A DNA stretch of 64,000 nucleotides from Hevea brasiliensis (GCF_030052815.1 NC_079505.1:8472898-8536897); one strand, 5' to 3'; positions 1 to 10,343 are shown, counted from the stretch's first letter. Notes: generated from the letters alone by a model not told the origin. Program-made: numbers and translations.

Positions 1-690
1 TAATGGAACAAGGACTCAAATATCAGAATGAACCAATTCAAAAGGGGATAAAGTCCGTTTGTTGACTCTAAATATAGAAGATAAACACTGATGCTTATCA
101 AACTAACAAGACTCACACTTTAGAACTGATAAAGATTAAAACTAAAGGCATAAATTCTTCAAGGTAGCCAAGGAAGGATGGCCAAGTCGACAATGAATTT
201 CAAGAGGAGATAAGATATTGGAGCAAGTAAGAGTATGTGGTAAATTTTTATCTAGGATGTAGAAGCCACTAAACTCATATTCTTTGCCAATAATTTGCTT
301 TGTCGTTAGATCATGAAATAAGCAATGATTAATTAAAAAAGAAACTAAACAATGTAAGGGGCAAGTAAGTTTATTGATAGAAAGCAAATTAAAAGAAAGC
401 TTAGGCAGACATAAAACATATGACAACAAAATAGACGACATTAGGTTTATAGTGCCATATCCCACAATACAAAAAGTAGAACCATCAATTAAAGTAATGG
501 TAGAGGAGGAGGTAGGATGAGACCAGAAATTGGATAAAAGACTAAAATTACCTGTCATTGATCTGTAGCACCAGAATCAACGACCCATTTGGATGAGAAA
601 GACACAAGGCATGTGGTGAATTTACCTGACGTAGTAATAGCAGTGATGAGAAATTGGAAGACTTTAGAGATGCCTGGTATATTAGAGTTT
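1..690 (-). pseudogene. Copia pol fragment: protease, GAG-pre-integrase, start of integrase
   Basis: This is a minus-strand fragment of a Ty1/copia polyprotein cut by the window edge. Reading down from about 690, the protease motif WVVDSGATD is visible near 555-590, so the catalytic D-S-G is kept. A 138-residue open stretch (558 to 142) follows. It resembles the GAG-pre-integrase domain and ends in HCRLGHPSLATLKNLCL, the start of the integrase zinc site. Beyond it, degraded text still reads like the VNKR...PFELVHSD segment that leads into the integrase core. A stop and a frame change sit between DSGATD and the downstream frame. The fragment matches the same region of the Copia element at 2495-7223 but is clearly diverged from it. 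It abuts the gypsy RNase H remnant at about 690-710, so it either truncated that element or inserted into it. The other end lies outside the window. Confidence 0.75.
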
Positions 691-699
691 TGCTTTGTA

Positions 700-2494
700 A
701 GGTCCTTTGAGTATCACACCGATGCCTGCTCCCTCTGAGCTAGCTGCACCATCTACCCAAACTTTCCATTCTTTGCTTCGGTTCTTATTTTAAATTGGGG
801 ACTGGTGTGAGTTCTGTTACAAAGTCAGCTAGGTCCTGCATCTTGAATGCTAGTTTGGGGCCGTATCGGACATCATACGCTCCCAAGTAAATTGCCCATT
901 TTTTGACTCTCTCAATGGCTTATGATCAGTGCAGGATTTTTCTAAGTGGGTAATTACTTTGAACTTCTACTGTGTGGGCTTTAAAGTATGGTATGAGTTT
1001 TTTAGTGGCCAAAACCACTGCATAGGCTAACTTTTCTAGGGCTAGGTAATTGCTTTCTCCGCCTTTTAGCACTTGGCTTGTATAGTAGATGGGATATTGC
1101 TTGCCTTGTTCTTCCCTGACTAGCACTAAACTAGTAGTTTCATTAGTTACGGATAAATACAAAGTTTCACCTAGTTTGGGTGTGTTTAACAGGGGAGACT
1201 TAGTGAGGAATTGTTTTAGTTTTTGAAATGCTACCTAGCAATCTTGTCCCCATTTGTTTGTTTTTTTTTTTTTTTTTGGGCTTTGAGGGCTCTATAAAAG
1301 GGTAGGCTTCTGGCCAAGCATAACATGAATCTGTTGACAGTGGTTACTCACCCATTTAACCTTTGCACCTCTTTTATGGTTTTTAGAGATTGCATCTCCA
1401 TGGTTGCTCTTATCTTCTCTAGATTTACTTCAATTCCCCTTTCACACACCAAGTATCAGAAAAATTTTCAACTTTTATCCCAAATGCGCATTTTTCCGAG
1501 TTGAGTTTCATGCTGACTTTGTCTAGGATATCAAAGGCTTCTGCTATGTTTGCTGCATGGTCTTTCAATTTCTTGCTTTTAATTATCATGTCATCAACAA
1601 TATACTTCGATTGTTTTTCCGATCATGTCTTTAAACATCCCAACATTTTTGAGCCCGAAGGGGCCTTCGTCTATTATGAAGGCTGTTTTCTCTGAATCAC
1701 TCTGCTCCATTAGTATTTGATGGTAACTGGAGATGGCATCCACTAAAGAGCACACTGCATGGCTGGTTATTGCATCTATCAGGTGGTCAATTGTTGGAAA
1801 GGGATAATGGTCTTTTAGGCAAATTTCATTAGGCCAGTAAAATCGACACACATCCTCCGTTTGCCATTCGCCATTTCTTTTAAGACAACATTTGCTACCC
1901 AGGTTAGGTATTAGACCTCTTTCATGAGCCCTGCCTTTTTTAGCTTAGCAACTTTGTCAGCTATCACTTTCTGTCTATCGAGGGCAAAATGCCTTTTCTC
2001 TTGTTGGACAGGCTTGATTGTTGAGTCAACATTGAGCTTCTATGTCATGACCCTTTGGTCTATTTCCTTCACATCATCCGGTTTCTAGGTGAAAGTTGTT
2101 ATCCATGATTTTAGTGTTTGGATTACTACCTCTCTGCTTGAACCGGCGAGTGCTAATCCGAGTTTCACCTTCTTTCCTTCTTTTAGCTCAACTTCATTAA
2201 TATCATTGGCTGGCTCAGCATTAATGTTATCTTCTGGTTTTTCTAACAACTCGATTGGGAATGAGAGTTAGGATATGGCTTTTTTAGATTGCCTGTAACA
2301 CTCTTGGGCAAATTTTTGACTTTTTCGAGCAATTGCTATTCCTCCCACTGTAGAAAGCTTTAAACACAACATCTCCATTTTAATAATTATGTAATGGTTA
2401 CTCAAAATCAGTCTTCCCAAAATTGTATTGTATGAGAAAGCAATGTTGACCACTGCAAACTCAGTATACATCTCCCTTTTGAATTGTTTGTCTT
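700..2494 (-). pseudogene. Tat-like Ty3/gypsy pol remnant: RT, RNase H and a second archaeal-type RNase H
   Basis: This is the 3' half of a decayed gypsy polyprotein, read from 2494 downwards. It starts just after the protease with the ILGR...KFAQECY segment (about 2490-2290), typical of the protease-RT linker in Tat elements. RT follows (1851-1594: KDHYPFPTIDHLID, then YHQILM). The catalytic box is present but displaced: VDDMIIKSK lies at about 1575-1600, one extra base out of frame from the preceding text. RNase H follows (1162-926: YYTSQVLKGGESNYLALEKLAYAVV). Near 715-770 the text reads WVDGAASSEGAGIGVIL, the start of the second, archaeal-type RNase H that marks the Tat/Athila branch. A T-rich run (1260-1279) and many stops and frame breaks show it is dead. 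No integrase or 3' LTR follows. The 5' half continues at 7224 beyond the inserted Copia element. Confidence 0.75.
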
Positions 2495-2672
2495 TGTTAT
2501 GGAAAGTCAATCACTATATTATTTCTCTGTATATTCTGTATTCTGTATTCCTATTTAGGATTTATTATTTAGGATTTCTTCCTAATTAGTAGAACACAAT
2601 TATAGGAATCAATTGTATATATATACCCATGTACAGATTAATTGATATTAAGGAGAATCATCTCGTTCTACA
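2495..2672 (+). repeat. Copia-1 5' LTR (178 bp)
   Basis: It starts TG and ends CA, and is identical to the 3' LTR at 7046-7223. A TATATATATA run near the 3' third could serve as the TATA region. The primer site begins at the next base. Confidence 0.95.
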
Positions 2673-2684
2673 TGGTATCAGAGC
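2673..2684 (+). promoter_or_regulatory. Copia-1 primer binding site
   Basis: TGGTATCAGAGC lies directly after the 5' LTR with no spacer. It is the standard complement of the 3' end of plant initiator-methionine tRNA, used to prime minus-strand DNA synthesis. Confidence 0.93.
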
Positions 2685-2943
2685 AGGTCATCTATCTAGG
2701 GTGACTATTTGTTCTCACCACCCAGCTCAGGAGAGACCTTAGCCGCCGACCGGCAGTTTCGACTCCGATCAATATCGCCAGCGTCGCCTCAACCCTCCTG
2801 AGGTTTGGCTCTCAGATCCTATTTCGGTATTTACTTGATTTGTGATTTTGGGTTATTTTGCTGCTGTAAGCACTTTGGATTAGCGTTTCGGTTAGTTTTC
2901 TCTGTCTCAACAAATAGCAGACAATAAGAATATTATTTCTGAT

Positions 2944-4392
2944 GTGATTCCGGTGATGACTAAGATCACGGAACACAAACTTAATGGTTCGAATTACCTG
3001 GAGTGGAGTAAGACTGTTAGGGTCTATTTGCGTAGCATTGATAAGGATGATCACCTTACTAAAGATCCACCTACGGATGATACACGACAAACTTGGCTAA
3101 GGGAGGATGCTCGGTTGTTTTTGCAGCTTCGGAACTCGATTCACAGTGAGGTAATTAGTTTAATTAATCACTGTGAATTTGTTAAGGAATTGATGGATTA
3201 CTTAGATTTTTTGTATTCTGGTAAAGGGAATATCTCCCGTATTTATGATGTTTGTAAGGCATTCTACCGTGCTGAGAAAGAGGATAAGTCTCTCACGGCT
3301 TATTTTATGGATTTTAAACGGGTATATGAGGAACTTAATGTATTGTTGCCTTTTAATCCTGATGTGAAAGTTCAGCAGGCCCAACAGGAGCAACTGGCTG
3401 TTATGAGTTTTCTTGCAGGCCTTCCTTCAGAGTATGAGACTGCTAAATCTCAGATTCTCTCCAGTTCTGAGATTTCCTCTTTGCATGAAACGTTTACACG
3501 GGTCCTTCGTACAGAGAGTACCCAACCTTCACAGCCTGCAAATAGTGCTCTTATTAGCCGTAATCCAAATGGACAACAGGGCAATAGAAGAGGAAGTAGA
3601 GGAGGAATTACAGGCAACAGAAGTAATCAGCGTAATGGAGAGGCTAGTTCTAATCAGGACTCAAGAGGAGTCATTTGTTATTATTGCCATGAGCCTGGCC
3701 ATACAAAATATAATTGTCCGCAACTTCAAAGGAAAAATCAGCGATCACAGATGGCAAATATGGCAGCAGAGGATTCTACAGTATCTTCCTCTGAGAAAAC
3801 TATTTTGGTATCTGCAGAGGATTTTGCACAGTTTTTCCAAAGATCGTGCATCTCTAAAGCCTACGGTTCCCTATCACCGCAATCGAGTCAGGTAAATCCA
3901 CTACATGTCTTGTGTCTTCCTCATCCAAATGGGTTATTGATTAAAGTGCATGATCACATGACAGGTAATTCTAGTCTTCTATCTGCTTTTCAGTCTAATC
4001 TCACTTCCTCTACTATTACTTTAGCTGATGGTTCTACTTCTTGTGTCATGGGTTCTGGAACTGCGAACCCGACTTCGTCAATTTCTTTGTCATCTGTTTT
4101 GTGTCTACCAAAATTCTCTTTTAATCTACTTTCTGTTAGTAAACTTACTCGTACCTTAAATTGTTCTGTTTCCTTTTTTCCTAACCAGTATTTATTTCAG
4201 AATCTTACGACCAAGCAGATTATTAGTAGAGGACATGAGTCAGGTGGTCTCTACATTTTGAAAAATCATGTACCGCGGTCGCTTGTTTGCTCCAGTACCT
4301 TAACACCTCTTGAAACTCATTGTAGATTGGGTAATCCTTCTTTGTCTACCATGAAGAAGCTATGTCCTCGATTTGATCTTTATCGATACTAG
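2944..4392 (+). CDS. Copia-1 gag and broken protease/GAG-pre-integrase (482-codon open frame)
   Basis: The open frame begins in the gag (matrix/capsid-like) domain with HKLNGSNYLEWSKTVRVYL, the usual N-terminal signature of Copia gag (UBN2/retrotran_gag type). It continues through a capsid-like region and an Arg/Gly/Gln-rich linker. A CCHC zinc knuckle (CYYCHEPGHTKYNC, 3675-3716) should bind the element RNA. The protease that should follow is destroyed: the D-S-G-A-T motif expected near 3935-3955 reads as Asp then a TAA stop in the correct frame. The open frame passes through this stretch in another frame before re-entering the GAG-pre-integrase domain (MTGNSSLL to about 4392). It ends at the integrase zinc site. 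The ATG at 2944 is the first in frame, but translation may start slightly upstream because gag-like text already appears near 2900. It is not a working gag-protease as written. Confidence 0.85.
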   Translation: MIPVMTKITEHKLNGSNYLEWSKTVRVYLRSIDKDDHLTKDPPTDDTRQTWLREDARLFLQLRNSIHSEVISLINHCEFVKELMDYLDFLYSGKGNISRIYDVCKAFYRAEKEDKSLTAYFMDFKRVYEELNVLLPFNPDVKVQQAQQEQLAVMSFLAGLPSEYETAKSQILSSSEISSLHETFTRVLRTESTQPSQPANSALISRNPNGQQGNRRGSRGGITGNRSNQRNGEASSNQDSRGVICYYCHEPGHTKYNCPQLQRKNQRSQMANMAAEDSTVSSSEKTILVSAEDFAQFFQRSCISKAYGSLSPQSSQVNPLHVLCLPHPNGLLIKVHDHMTGNSSLLSAFQSNLTSSTITLADGSTSCVMGSGTANPTSSISLSSVLCLPKFSFNLLSVSKLTRTLNCSVSFFPNQYLFQNLTTKQIISRGHESGGLYILKNHVPRSLVCSSTLTPLETHCRLGNPSLSTMKKLCPRFDLYRY

Positions 4393-5516
4393 AATGTGAG
4401 TCGTGTCGGTTGCAAAACATCATCGTTTGCCTTCGTGTCTAGAGTCAATAAACGGGCTTCATCCCCTTTGAGTTAGTTCATTCGATGTTTGGGGTCCTTG
4501 TTCTCATACTTCTAAACTGGATTTCATTATTTTGTTACTTTTGTTGATGATTACTCTCGTGTTACTTGGTTATATTTAATGAAGAATCGTTCTGAGTTGT
4601 TTTCTATCTTTTGTGCCTTTTGTAATGAAATCAAAACTCAATTTAATATTTCTGTGCGCATATTAAGAAGTGACAATGCCAAAGAATACTTTACAGCACA
4701 ATTTCAGTCTTATATGACATAAAATGGCATTCTTCATCAGTCTTCTTGTGTGGATACCCCATCCCAAAATGGCGTGGCCGAAAGAAAAAATCATCTTCTT
4801 GAGGTAACTCGTGCTCTTCTTTTTTAGACGAAAGTTCCTAAACACTTTTGGGCGGATGCAGTTTCTACGGCATGTTTTTTGATCAATCGTATGCCGTCTT
4901 CTGTCCTTAATGGGGATATTCCTTATACTGCTTTGTTTCCTACAAAATCTTTGTTCCCTATTGAACCCCGTATTTTTGGTTGTACCTGCTTTGTGCGTGA
5001 TGTTCATCTACAGGTTACTAAATTGGATCCAAAGTCTCTCAAATGTATCTTCCTTGGGTACTCTCGGCTACAAAAAGGGTACCGTTGTTTCTCTCCTACT
5101 CTTAATCGTTATCTTGTTTCTGCAGATGTCACATTTTTTGAGTCCACTCCATTTTTTCCTCAATCATCTGTGTATGAGAGTCAGGGGGAGGAGGATGATC
5201 TCTTCATATATACTGTCCAACCAATGTCTAGTCCTCTCCCACAGCCTGTTCCTTCTGTCTCTAGACCTACTCGACCTCCCGTTGTTCATGTTTATTCCAG
5301 GAGATTGGAGATTCCTGACTCAGATCCTCCACCAGCTACTTCGTTGGGAGATCCAGTACCTCATACTGATCATGATTCTGATCTAGACTTACCCATTGCT
5401 CTTCGTAAAGGTAAACGTTCATGTACTTACCTTATCTCTTCTTTTGTTTCTTATAATCAATTGTCTTCTTGTTCTCGGTGTTTTGTTACTTCTTTAGACT
5501 GTTCCTATCCCTAATC
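4393..5516 (+). pseudogene. Copia-1 integrase (DDE residues kept, nonsense-broken)
   Basis: The integrase core is readable in one frame with interruptions. The first catalytic Asp lies in VDDYSRVTW (about 4543), the second in LRSDNAKEY (about 4663), and the Glu codon is at 4780-4782 within [11 protein letters not shown]. So the D,D-35-E triad is intact. Stops interrupt it at about 4720 (after SYMT) and 4828 (after ALLF), and text before 4500 is frame-shifted. From 4879 a 211-codon open frame covers the C-terminal part (LINRMPSSVLN, then FLGYSRLQKGYRCFSP) and a Pro-rich linker, ending in a stop at 5512-5514. Integrase would join element DNA to the host chromosome in the nucleus. This copy cannot encode a whole enzyme. 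Confidence 0.85.
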
Positions 5517-6155
5517 TGTTGGTGATGCCTTTGTCTCATCCCGGGTGGTGTGCTGCTATGAAAGAGGAAATGGAGGCTTTAGATGCTAATGGTACATGGG
5601 AACTGTTGCCTTGCCCACCGGTAAGAAAGCTATTGGTTGCAAATGGGTATTCTGATGAAAGGTACATCCTGATGGTTCTGTGGCTAGGTTAAAAGCACGC
5701 CTTGTAGCAAAAGGATATGCTCAGACATTTGCGTTTGATTACTCTGACATTTTTTCTCCTGTAGCTAAACTTACTTCTATTCGCTTGTTTATCTCTTTAG
5801 CAGCTACATATAATTGGCCCCTGCATCAATTGGATATCAAGAATGCTTTCCTTCATGGTGATCTTCAGGAGGAGGTGTATATGGAGCAACCACCTGGGTT
5901 TGTTGCTCAGGGGGAGTTGGGTAAAGTTTGTAGGCTTCGGAAGTCTCTTTATGGCTTGAAACAAAGTCCTAGGGCTTGGTTTGGGAGATTCAGTGAAGAA
6001 AGACAGAATTTGGTATGCAAAAGAGTAAGTGTGATCACTCAAGGTATTTTATAGGCAACTGAGGTCGGTCTAATCCTCCCAGTAGTCTATGTGGATGACA
6101 TTGTCATCCGGGAGTGACTCTGCAGTATTTCATCTCTTAAAACCTTCATCCAAAC
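5517..6155 (+). pseudogene. Copia-1 reverse transcriptase (frameshifted)
   Basis: The RVT_2-type RT is spread over several frames. The best stretch (5680-6054) reads [14 protein letters not shown], then [12 protein letters not shown] and VYMEQPPGF, then [18 protein letters not shown], all hallmark Copia RT blocks. The catalytic YVDD box is at 6088-6099, but a frame change separates it from the block before. Two adjacent stops lie near 5653, and short deletions after the YVDD box disturb the link to the next open frame at 6160. RT would copy the RNA to DNA inside virus-like particles in the cytoplasm. It is not functional here. Confidence 0.87.
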
Positions 6156-6159
6156 TCGA

Positions 6160-7038
6160 TTGGACCAAAGACTTGGGATTGTTAAAGTATTTCTTGGGTA
6201 TCGGGTTATGAGAAGTAAGAAGGGTATTTTCTTGTCTCAAAGAAAATATGTCCTCGATCTATTGACAGAGATAGGAAAATTAGGTGCTAAGCCTTGTAGT
6301 GCACCAATGACTCCAAATTTACAACTGTTAGCAGGGGATAGTGAGTTGTTTGAAGATCCAGAGAGATACAGGAGATTGGTAGGAAAATTGAACTACCTTA
6401 CAGTCACTCGTCCTGACATTGCTTATGCCGTTAGTGTGGTAAGTCAGTTTATGTCTTCCCCAACTGTTGCTCATTGGGAAGCCTTGGAACAAATCTTGTG
6501 TTATCTGAAGGGCGCTCCAGGAAGAGGTTTGCTATATGGTAATCATGGGCATTTGAATATTGAATGTTTTTCAGATGCCGACTGGGCTGGATCTAAGGTT
6601 GACAGGAGGTCAACTACTGGATATTGCGTTTTTGTTGGAGGAAATTTGGTGTCTTGGAGAAGTAAGAAGCAGAGTGTAGTTTCTCGATCTAGTGCTGAAT
6701 CCGAATACAGAGCCATGGCACAATCAATATGTGAGGTAATGTGGATACTTCAATTACTAGATGAGACAGGTTTTAAGACCTCCCTGCCTGCGAAATTGTG
6801 GTGTGATAATCAAGCTGCTCTCCATATTGCTTCTAATCCGGTATTTCATGAGCGGACCAAACATATTGAGATTGATTGTCACTTTATTCGTGAAAAGATT
6901 CAACAACAGATCATCTCAACAGGACACATCAAAACTGGAGAGCAGTTAGGAGATATTTTCACAAAAGCTCTGAATGGAGCTAGGATTGACTACATTTGTA
7001 ACAAGTTGGGCATGATTAACATCTATGCTCCAACTTGA
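6160..7038 (+). CDS. Copia-1 RT thumb and RNase H (292-codon open frame)
   Basis: This is an intact open frame for the C-terminal end of the Copia polyprotein. It starts in the RT connection (GIFLSQRKYVLDLL) and passes through YRRLVGKLNYLTVTRPDIAY. It then covers RNase H: the first Asp is in FSDADWAG, Glu in SSAESEYRAM, Asp in WCDNQAALHI and the last His/Asp block in RTKHIEIDCHFIRE. It finishes KLGMINIYAPT and a stop eight bases before the 3' LTR. RNase H would remove the RNA template during reverse transcription. The frame is open but has no start of its own; it is a fragment of the Gag-Pol protein. It closely matches the minus-strand copy in Copia-2 (8774-9550). Confidence 0.9.
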   Translation: MDQRLGIVKVFLGYRVMRSKKGIFLSQRKYVLDLLTEIGKLGAKPCSAPMTPNLQLLAGDSELFEDPERYRRLVGKLNYLTVTRPDIAYAVSVVSQFMSSPTVAHWEALEQILCYLKGAPGRGLLYGNHGHLNIECFSDADWAGSKVDRRSTTGYCVFVGGNLVSWRSKKQSVVSRSSAESEYRAMAQSICEVMWILQLLDETGFKTSLPAKLWCDNQAALHIASNPVFHERTKHIEIDCHFIREKIQQQIISTGHIKTGEQLGDIFTKALNGARIDYICNKLGMINIYAPT

Positions 7039-7045
7039 GGGGGAG
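7035..7045 (+). promoter_or_regulatory. Copia-1 polypurine tract
   Basis: TTGAGGGGGAG abuts the TG of the 3' LTR. This purine run would prime plus-strand DNA synthesis. It overlaps the stop codon of the RNase H frame. Confidence 0.88.
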
Positions 7046-7223
7046 TGTTATGGAAAGTCAATCACTATATTATTTCTCTGTATATTCTGTATTCTGTATT
7101 CCTATTTAGGATTTATTATTTAGGATTTCTTCCTAATTAGTAGAACACAATTATAGGAATCAATTGTATATATATACCCATGTACAGATTAATTGATATT
7201 AAGGAGAATCATCTCGTTCTACA
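7046..7223 (+). repeat. Copia-1 3' LTR (178 bp)
   Basis: Identical to the 5' LTR by eye. It is followed by the GTCTT target copy and then the resumed gypsy protease text. Confidence 0.95.
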
Positions 7224-8588
7224 GTCTTCAATGACTATAGTCATATTTGTGGTGCCCAACGCAGGAACTGATTTGTCACTTAGACCCATAAGAGGGTAAG
7301 GAACAGATTTTTCACTCTCATATGCATCTAGAGTGACTAGGTTTATTGAGATTCCTATGTTAACTAGGACTCGTTTCACGAGGTATTTGCCCATTCAGAG
7401 GGTAATAACTAGAGGGTTAGCATGTGGGCAAGCTACTTTGTCATCCTCCTTGTTGAAGGTTACAGGTGATTGACAGAGTTCCTCTACTGCAAGTACTGTG
7501 TCTAAGCTGGCTATTGACTTTCTCTTTTTGTTTGGTTTGGCAGGATTAGGGCCTCCTACTATTACATTGATTGTGCCAATGGGTTCTTCATCATCATGTC
7601 TCGATTTATGCTAAGATCTTTTCCTCCTGTTTTTGTAATGGTCGGATCGAGTATGGCTAGTGAAATGCCTTAGTGTACTATCCTTGACTAGCCTTTCAAT
7701 TTCATCTTTCAACTGTACGCATTCATCAATGTTGTGGTTGAAGTCATCATGAAATCTACAGAATTTGCTTTGGTCTCATTTGTCTGCGACTCTACAATTT
7801 AGCTTCCTTGGCTATTTGCTTTTCTTTTGTATCCACATTAGCACTCTGGTCTAGGACTCATTTAGGGGTGTATAATTTCTATATCTATCGTGCCCTCTGT
7901 CCCTATCTCCAGTAGAACTATTTTGTCATTTTGGCATATTGTCCGGGCTACTCTCCTTATCCTCAATTTTGATTTCCTTGTCTAGCTTTAATAGCTGCTT
8001 TTCATCTTCTAGGCGGATGTACTTTTAGGCTCGCTTCATTCATTGATAGTACTTGCGGGCTGGGTTCTTGATGAGGGAATCAACGAACTTGACATTTTTT
8101 ATGGCTTCACAAGTAGTTTTATGGTTCAATTGCCCGACTTGGATGGCTTTTGCATTGAAACAGTCAATATGACTTCTTAATGACTCACCCAAAGTCTACC
8201 TTACCTTTTATAAGTTGGATGAAAGTTTCTTTGGTGGCATGCAGATGATGAATCTTTGTTTGAATTATAAAGCTAGGTGTTGGAAGCTTGAGATTGAACT
8301 AGGATGAAGGTGTTGATACTACTTCTGAGTAAGCTTATCAAGATTGATGGGAAGACCCTACATAAGATAAAGTTATTAAGATTCTGTAGATGCATTGTGG
8401 TTCTGAAATTTGCCAAGTGATTCCTGGGGTTAGATTTACCATCATATTTGTCAAGAATGGGCAATTTGAACTTTGGGGAAAAGGTTCAGCCATAACTTTG
8501 TCCGTTAGAGGAGAATAGTCTCCTACACCGAAGTCTTCCTCAAGGTTGAAGTTATTCTAGAATTTTGGCAGGTTTTTTTATTTTATCC
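7224..8588 (-). pseudogene. Tat-like gypsy remnant, middle part: protease and gag
   Basis: This continues the gypsy element split by Copia-1, read from 8588 downwards. A gag core of the retrotrans_gag type is visible at 8464-8400 (PILDKYDGKSNPRNHLANF). A linker follows, with text near 7720-7640 like the YC.FH...HNID.C.QLKDEIE segment of Tat gag C-termini. The protease is at 7394-7224 (VLVNIGISINLVTLDAY). The expected catalytic D-T/S-G reads N-I-G, so the aspartate is lost. Multiple stops separate these pieces. The text ends at the GTCTT target site and resumes at 2494 in the same frame family. Copia-2 interrupts the gag on the other side at 8589. Confidence 0.72.
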
Positions 8589-8766
8589 TGTAGAAAGAGA
8601 TGATTCTCTTTAATTTCAATTAATCTGTACATGGGTATATATATACAATTGATTCCTATAACTGTGTTCTACTAATTAGGAAGAAATCATAAATAAGAAA
8701 TTTTAAATAGGAATACAGAATACAGAATATACAGAGAAATAAAATAGTGATTGACTTTTCATAACA
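8589..8766 (-). repeat. Copia-2 3' LTR
   Basis: On the plus strand it reads TGTAGAAAG...TCATAACA. It has the same family and length as the Copia-1 LTR. The polypurine complement CTCCCCCTCAA follows at 8767-8777. Confidence 0.92.
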
Positions 8767-8773
8767 CTCCCCC

Positions 8774-9785
8774 TCAAGTTGGAGCATAGATGTTGATCAT
8801 GCCCAACTTGTTACCAATGTAGTCAATCTTAGCTCCATTTAGAGCTTTTGTGAAAATATCTCCTAACTGCTCTCCAGTTTTGATGTGTCCTGTTGAGATG
8901 ATCTGTTGTTGAATCTTTTCACGAATAAAGTGACAATCAATCTCAATATGTTTGGTCCGCTTATGAAACACCGGATTAGAAGCAATATGGAGAGCAGCTT
9001 GATTATCACACCACAATTTCGCAGGCAGGGAGGTCTTAAAACCTGTCTCATCTAGTAATTGAAGTATCCACATTACCTCACATACTAATTGTGCCATGGC
9101 TCTGTATTCAGATTCAGCACTAGATCGAGAAACTACACTCTGCTTTTTGCTTCTCCAAGACACCAAATTTCCTCCAACAAAAATGCAATATCTAGTAGTT
9201 GACCTCCTGTCAACCTTAGATCTAGCCCAGTCGGCATCTGAAAAACATTCAACATTCAAATGCCCATGATTACCATATAGCAAACCTCTTCCTGGAGCGC
9301 CCTTCAGATAACACAAGATTTTTTCCAAGGCTTCCCAATGAGCAACAGTTGGGAAAGACATAAACTGACTTATCACACTAACGGCATAAGCAATGTTAGG
9401 ACGAGTGACTGTAAGGTAGTTCAATTTTCCTACCAATTTCCTGTATCTCTCTGGATCTTCAAACAACTCACTATCCCCTGCTAACAGTTGTAAAGTTGGA
9501 GTCATTGGTGCACTGCAAGGCTTAGCACCTAATTTTCCTGTCTCTGTCAATAGATCGAGGATTATATTTTCTTTGAGACAAGAAAATACCCTTCTTACTT
9601 CTCATAACTTTGATACCCAAGAAATACTTTAATAATCCCAAGTCTTTGGTCTGAAACTGGGTTTGGAGGAAGGTTTTAAAAGATGAAATATCTGCAAAGT
9701 CACTCCCAGTGACTGGATCAGGCAACAGCACACAGTGGTGGAATGAGGGGGTTGAGGCGACGCCGGCGATGTTGATCGAGATCAA
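8774..9785 (-). pseudogene. Copia-2 RT end and RNase H, fused to duplicated leader
   Basis: The 258-codon frame 9550-8774 is RT thumb plus RNase H, almost residue for residue the Copia-1 protein. It has the same RNase H markers (FSDADWAR, SSAESEYRAM, WCDNQAALHI, RTKHIEIDCHFIRE) and the same NIYAPT end. Upstream, 9785-9522 continues as RT text (TKDLGLLKYFLGIKVMRSKKG) in another frame. One extra base near 9565 (AAATATAATCC against AAATATGTCC in Copia-1) makes the frameshift. The upstream frame begins at an ATG inside the duplicated leader and runs through it into RT, so the fusion joint is itself open. The RT catalytic box is missing. Confidence 0.85.
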
Positions 9786-9837
9786 AATGGCCGGTCGGCG
9801 GCCAAGGTCTCTCCTGAGCTAGGTGGTGAGAACAAAT
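9712..9837 (-). repeat. Internal copy of the Copia-2 leader (126 bp)
   Basis: This 126-bp stretch matches 10465-10590 in the same orientation with only a few differences. It lies between the gag fragment and the RT fragment, where protease and integrase should be. The outer copy is in its proper place next to the primer site. Confidence 0.9.
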
Positions 9838-10343
9838 GCCAGTTCAGCAGGCCCAACGGGAGTAACTGGCTGAACTTTCATATCAAGACTAAAAGGCAAC
9901 AATATATTAAGTTCTTCATATACCCGTTTAAAATCCATAAAATAAGCCGTGAGAGACTTATCCTCTTTCTCAACACGGTAGAATACCTTACAAACATCAT
10001 AAATACGGGAGATATTCCCTTTACCAGAATGCAGAAAATCTAAGTAATCCATCAATTCCTTAACAAATTCACAGTGATTAATTAAACTAATTACCTCACT
10101 GTGAATTGAGTTCCGAAGCTGCAAAAACAATCGAGCATCCTCCTTTAGTCAAGTTTGTCGTGTATCATTAGTGGGTGGATCTTTAGTAAGGTGATCATCC
10201 TTATCAATGCTACGCAAATAGACCCTAACAGTCTTACTCCACTCCAGGTAATTCGAACCATTAAGTTTGTGTTCCGTGATCTTAGTCATCACCGGAATCA
10301 CATCAGAAATAACATTCTTATTGTCTACCATTTGTTGAGACAA
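9819..10343 (-). pseudogene. Copia-2 gag fragment
   Basis: Two overlapping-frame pieces (10343-10149 and 10130-9819) encode the N-terminal part of the same gag as Copia-1, including HKLNGSNYLEWSKTVRVYL and SGKGNISRIYDVCKVFYR. A stop (TAG at about 10147) separates them. The gag ends abruptly near 9840 at the joint with the duplicated leader, so capsid C-terminus and zinc knuckle are absent. Confidence 0.87.

Larger units (their letters stand above)
2495..7223 (+). mobile_element. Copia-1: complete-length Ty1/copia LTR retrotransposon with identical LTRs
   Basis: The element is 4729 bp, bounded by two 178-bp LTRs (2495-2672 and 7046-7223) that are identical base for base by eye. Each begins TGTTATGG and ends TCTACA. 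The 5-bp target duplication GTCTT is at 2490-2494 and 7224-7228. A primer site follows the 5' LTR directly and a polypurine tract precedes the 3' LTR. The domain order gag, zinc knuckle, protease, integrase, RT, RNase H is that of Ty1/copia. It inserted into the Tat-like gypsy remnant, whose reading text resumes on both sides. Despite the identical LTRs the coding region is broken in at least six places, so it cannot make its own proteins as written. The lineage within Copia is not settled; the short LTR and the gag type resemble small Copia elements such as Ale or Ivana. Confidence 0.95.
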
